Shown piece by piece: positions 62,895-64,000 of a stretch of DNA of 64,000 nt. Every line of letters starts with the position of its first letter. Positions within the stretch are counted from its first letter, which is position 1. This stretch comes from Mycobacterium scrofulaceum. Its GTDB lineage: Bacteria > Actinomycetota > Actinomycetes > Mycobacteriales > Mycobacteriaceae. The stretch is from assembly GCF_001667885.1 (NCBI RefSeq), contig NZ_LZJW01000083.1, forward strand, positions 1 to 64,000, read 5' to 3'. Below the pieces are notes generated by a model that had not been told where the DNA came from, made no database searches, and worked only from the letters and a program-made list of their open reading frames with translations. Position numbers and translations under genes: made by a program.

Positions 62895-63614
62895 GTGCGC
62901 GCCAGCCTCTCCCCGCCCCGAACCCGCGGATTCACCGCTCGGCGCCGCCGGCTGGTGGCCATCGCGATGCTGCTCATGCTGGTGCCGCTGGCCACCGGGT
63001 GCCTCCGGGTCAGGGCGTCGCTCACCATCTCGCCCGACGACCTGGTGTCCGGGGAGATCGTCGCCGCCGCTAAACCCAAGACGCCCAAGGACACCGGCCC
63101 CCAGCTCGACAGCAACAATCTGCCGTTCAGCCAGAAGGTGGCCGTGTCGAACTACGACAGCGACGGCTACGTGGGATCGCAGGCGGTGTTCTCGGACCTG
63201 ACGTTCGCCGAGCTGCCGCAGCTGGCCAACATGAACTCCGACGCGCAGGGCGTGAACCTGTCCCTGCGGCGCAACGGCAACCTGGTCATCCTGGAAGGCC
63301 GCGCGGACCTGACCTCGCTGACCGATTCCGAGGCCGACGTCGAGCTGACCGTCGCCTTCCCCGGCGTGGTGACGTCCACCAACGGCGACCGGGTCGAGTC
63401 GACCGTGGTGTCCTGGAAGCTGAAGCCGGGCGTCGTGAGCACCATGACCGCCCAGGCCCGCTACACCGACCCGAACACGCGGTCGTTCACCGGGGCGGGC
63501 GTGTGGCTGGGCATCGCGTCGTTCGCCGCGGCCGGCGTCGTCGCCCTGCTGGCCTGGATGAACCGCGACCGTTCCCCGCGGTTCACCGCACCCCGCGACC
63601 AGCCGCCCAACTAG
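62895..63614 (+). CDS. lppM: lipoprotein LppM
   Basis: About 239 residues from GTG 62895; the exact start is uncertain, since a longer frame begins at 62823. Signal region LVAIAMLLMLVPLATGC gives the lipobox ATGC. The mature LppM beta-rich domain starts RVRASLTISPDDLVSGEIVAA, and a C-terminal membrane helix is present (VWLGIASFAAAGVVALLAWM) with a short basic tail. LppM is known to bind phosphoinositol mannosides and to affect phagosome maturation in M. tuberculosis. Its stop overlaps that of the convergent gene. Confidence 0.9.
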   Translation: MRASLSPPRTRGFTARRRRLVAIAMLLMLVPLATGCLRVRASLTISPDDLVSGEIVAAAKPKTPKDTGPQLDSNNLPFSQKVAVSNYDSDGYVGSQAVFSDLTFAELPQLANMNSDAQGVNLSLRRNGNLVILEGRADLTSLTDSEADVELTVAFPGVVTSTNGDRVESTVVSWKLKPGVVSTMTAQARYTDPNTRSFTGAGVWLGIASFAAAGVVALLAWMNRDRSPRFTAPRDQPPN

Positions 63615-64000
63615 CCCTGCTGGGTGGGCGACCAGTACGACAGCATCTCCGCGAACGTCTGGAATGCGGGCGCCGACACCCCATAGGTGGCCTCCAGGTG
63701 GACGCTCAGCGGGAACCCGAGCTCGGCCACCCCGTCGATCACGCGTTTGTAGAGGTCGGTCATCAGCTGACGCTTCTGGGGCGGTTCGCTGGCGGCCAAC
63801 CGCTTGACGAACTCCTGCTCTTCGGCCACCGCCGCGTTGCCCGGATCCTGAATCAGCCAGTTGATCAACCCGACCCGGCTCTCCATCTTGGGGACGAAGC
63901 CGAACGACAGCAGGATCTCCGGCCTGTGATCGGTGTTCGCGGCGAATTCGCGCAGGAAGCCCACGATCGCGTCGGAGTACAGCAGCTGGGTCATGCCGTA
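63611..64000 (-). CDS. partial MTHFR-like protein (Rv2172c-like), C-terminal part
   Basis: Open at the right edge: the frame continues past 64000 (residues Y-G precede MTQLLYSDAIVGFLREF). About 129 residues are visible, with PEILLSFGFVPKMESRVGL and KRQLMTDLYKRVIDGVAEL. It matches the C-terminal region recalled for Rv2172c, which has been reported as a non-canonical methylenetetrahydrofolate reductase. If so it would make the 5-methyl-THF used by MetH. Identification is from recall and incomplete sequence. Confidence 0.6.
   Translation of the reverse strand, partial: YGMTQLLYSDAIVGFLREFAANTDHRPEILLSFGFVPKMESRVGLINWLIQDPGNAAVAEEQEFVKRLAASEPPQKRQLMTDLYKRVIDGVAELGFPLSVHLEATYGVSAPAFQTFAEMLSYWSPTQQG

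Overview
The window is chromosomal DNA of a Mycobacterium. Gene content and order run parallel to the M. tuberculosis Rv2118c-Rv2172c segment (recalled from knowledge, not searched): trmI, hisG/hisE, metH, mshC, cysQ, pyrD, wag31, sepF, ftsZ, the mur cluster, pbpB, mraZ, lppM. The high G+C, frequent GTG starts, mycothiol and mce genes and DivIVA-type Wag31 agree with this. The absence of PE/PPE genes and IS elements, and the extra mce, 13E12 and sensor genes, suggest a slow grower outside the M. tuberculosis complex, possibly near the M. avium complex; the species cannot be fixed from the window.

Layout. 1-5.4 kb: trmI, a RecB/Cas4-like Fe-S nuclease, a DEAD-box RNA helicase, and a flavin disulfide oxidoreductase coupled to a DUF4126 membrane protein. 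5.5-6.7 kb: hisE-hisG. 6.7-18 kb: a TetR regulator divergent from a complete mce lipid-transport operon (yrbEAB, mceABCDEF), a Mas protein and an MPT64-like secreted protein. 18-29 kb: a 93-aa unknown, metH, a PAC2 protein, then a minus-strand cluster (histidine phosphatase, DUF3090, PI-kinase-like SCO1664 family, cysQ, mshC, SDR). 29-35.4 kb: lppL, a DUF5703 gene, pyrD, a 13E12-type HNH gene with a coupled small ORF, a PEBP protein, an M20 peptidase and tRNA-Leu(GAG). 35.6-38.7 kb: a translationally coupled three-gene signalling operon. 38.7-42 kb: a phosphoribosyltransferase, a membrane protein, wag31, a YggT protein, sepF. 42-61 kb: the dcw cell-wall and division cluster on the minus strand, from mraZ to yggS. 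61-64 kb: DUF3040, GNAT, lppM and a partial MTHFR-like gene.

Most notable is the operon at 35.6-38.7 kb. It encodes a PAS-GAF-PP2C (RsbU-like) phosphatase, a cobalamin-binding protein with the W-x9-E-H signature of CarH/LitR B12 photoreceptors but no DNA-binding domain, and a STAS anti-anti-sigma factor. I infer a B12-dependent, perhaps light-responsive, partner-switching module. Other unusual items are a GC-rich intergenic repeat of about 50 bp found at the 3' ends of several genes and twice in frame inside the 3' end of murF; two opposed arrays of GTGGGG repeats upstream of mraZ; and lineage-specific insertions and deletions relative to the M. tuberculosis order (mce operon, 13E12 gene, absence of uppP and of the murE-pbpB spacer genes).
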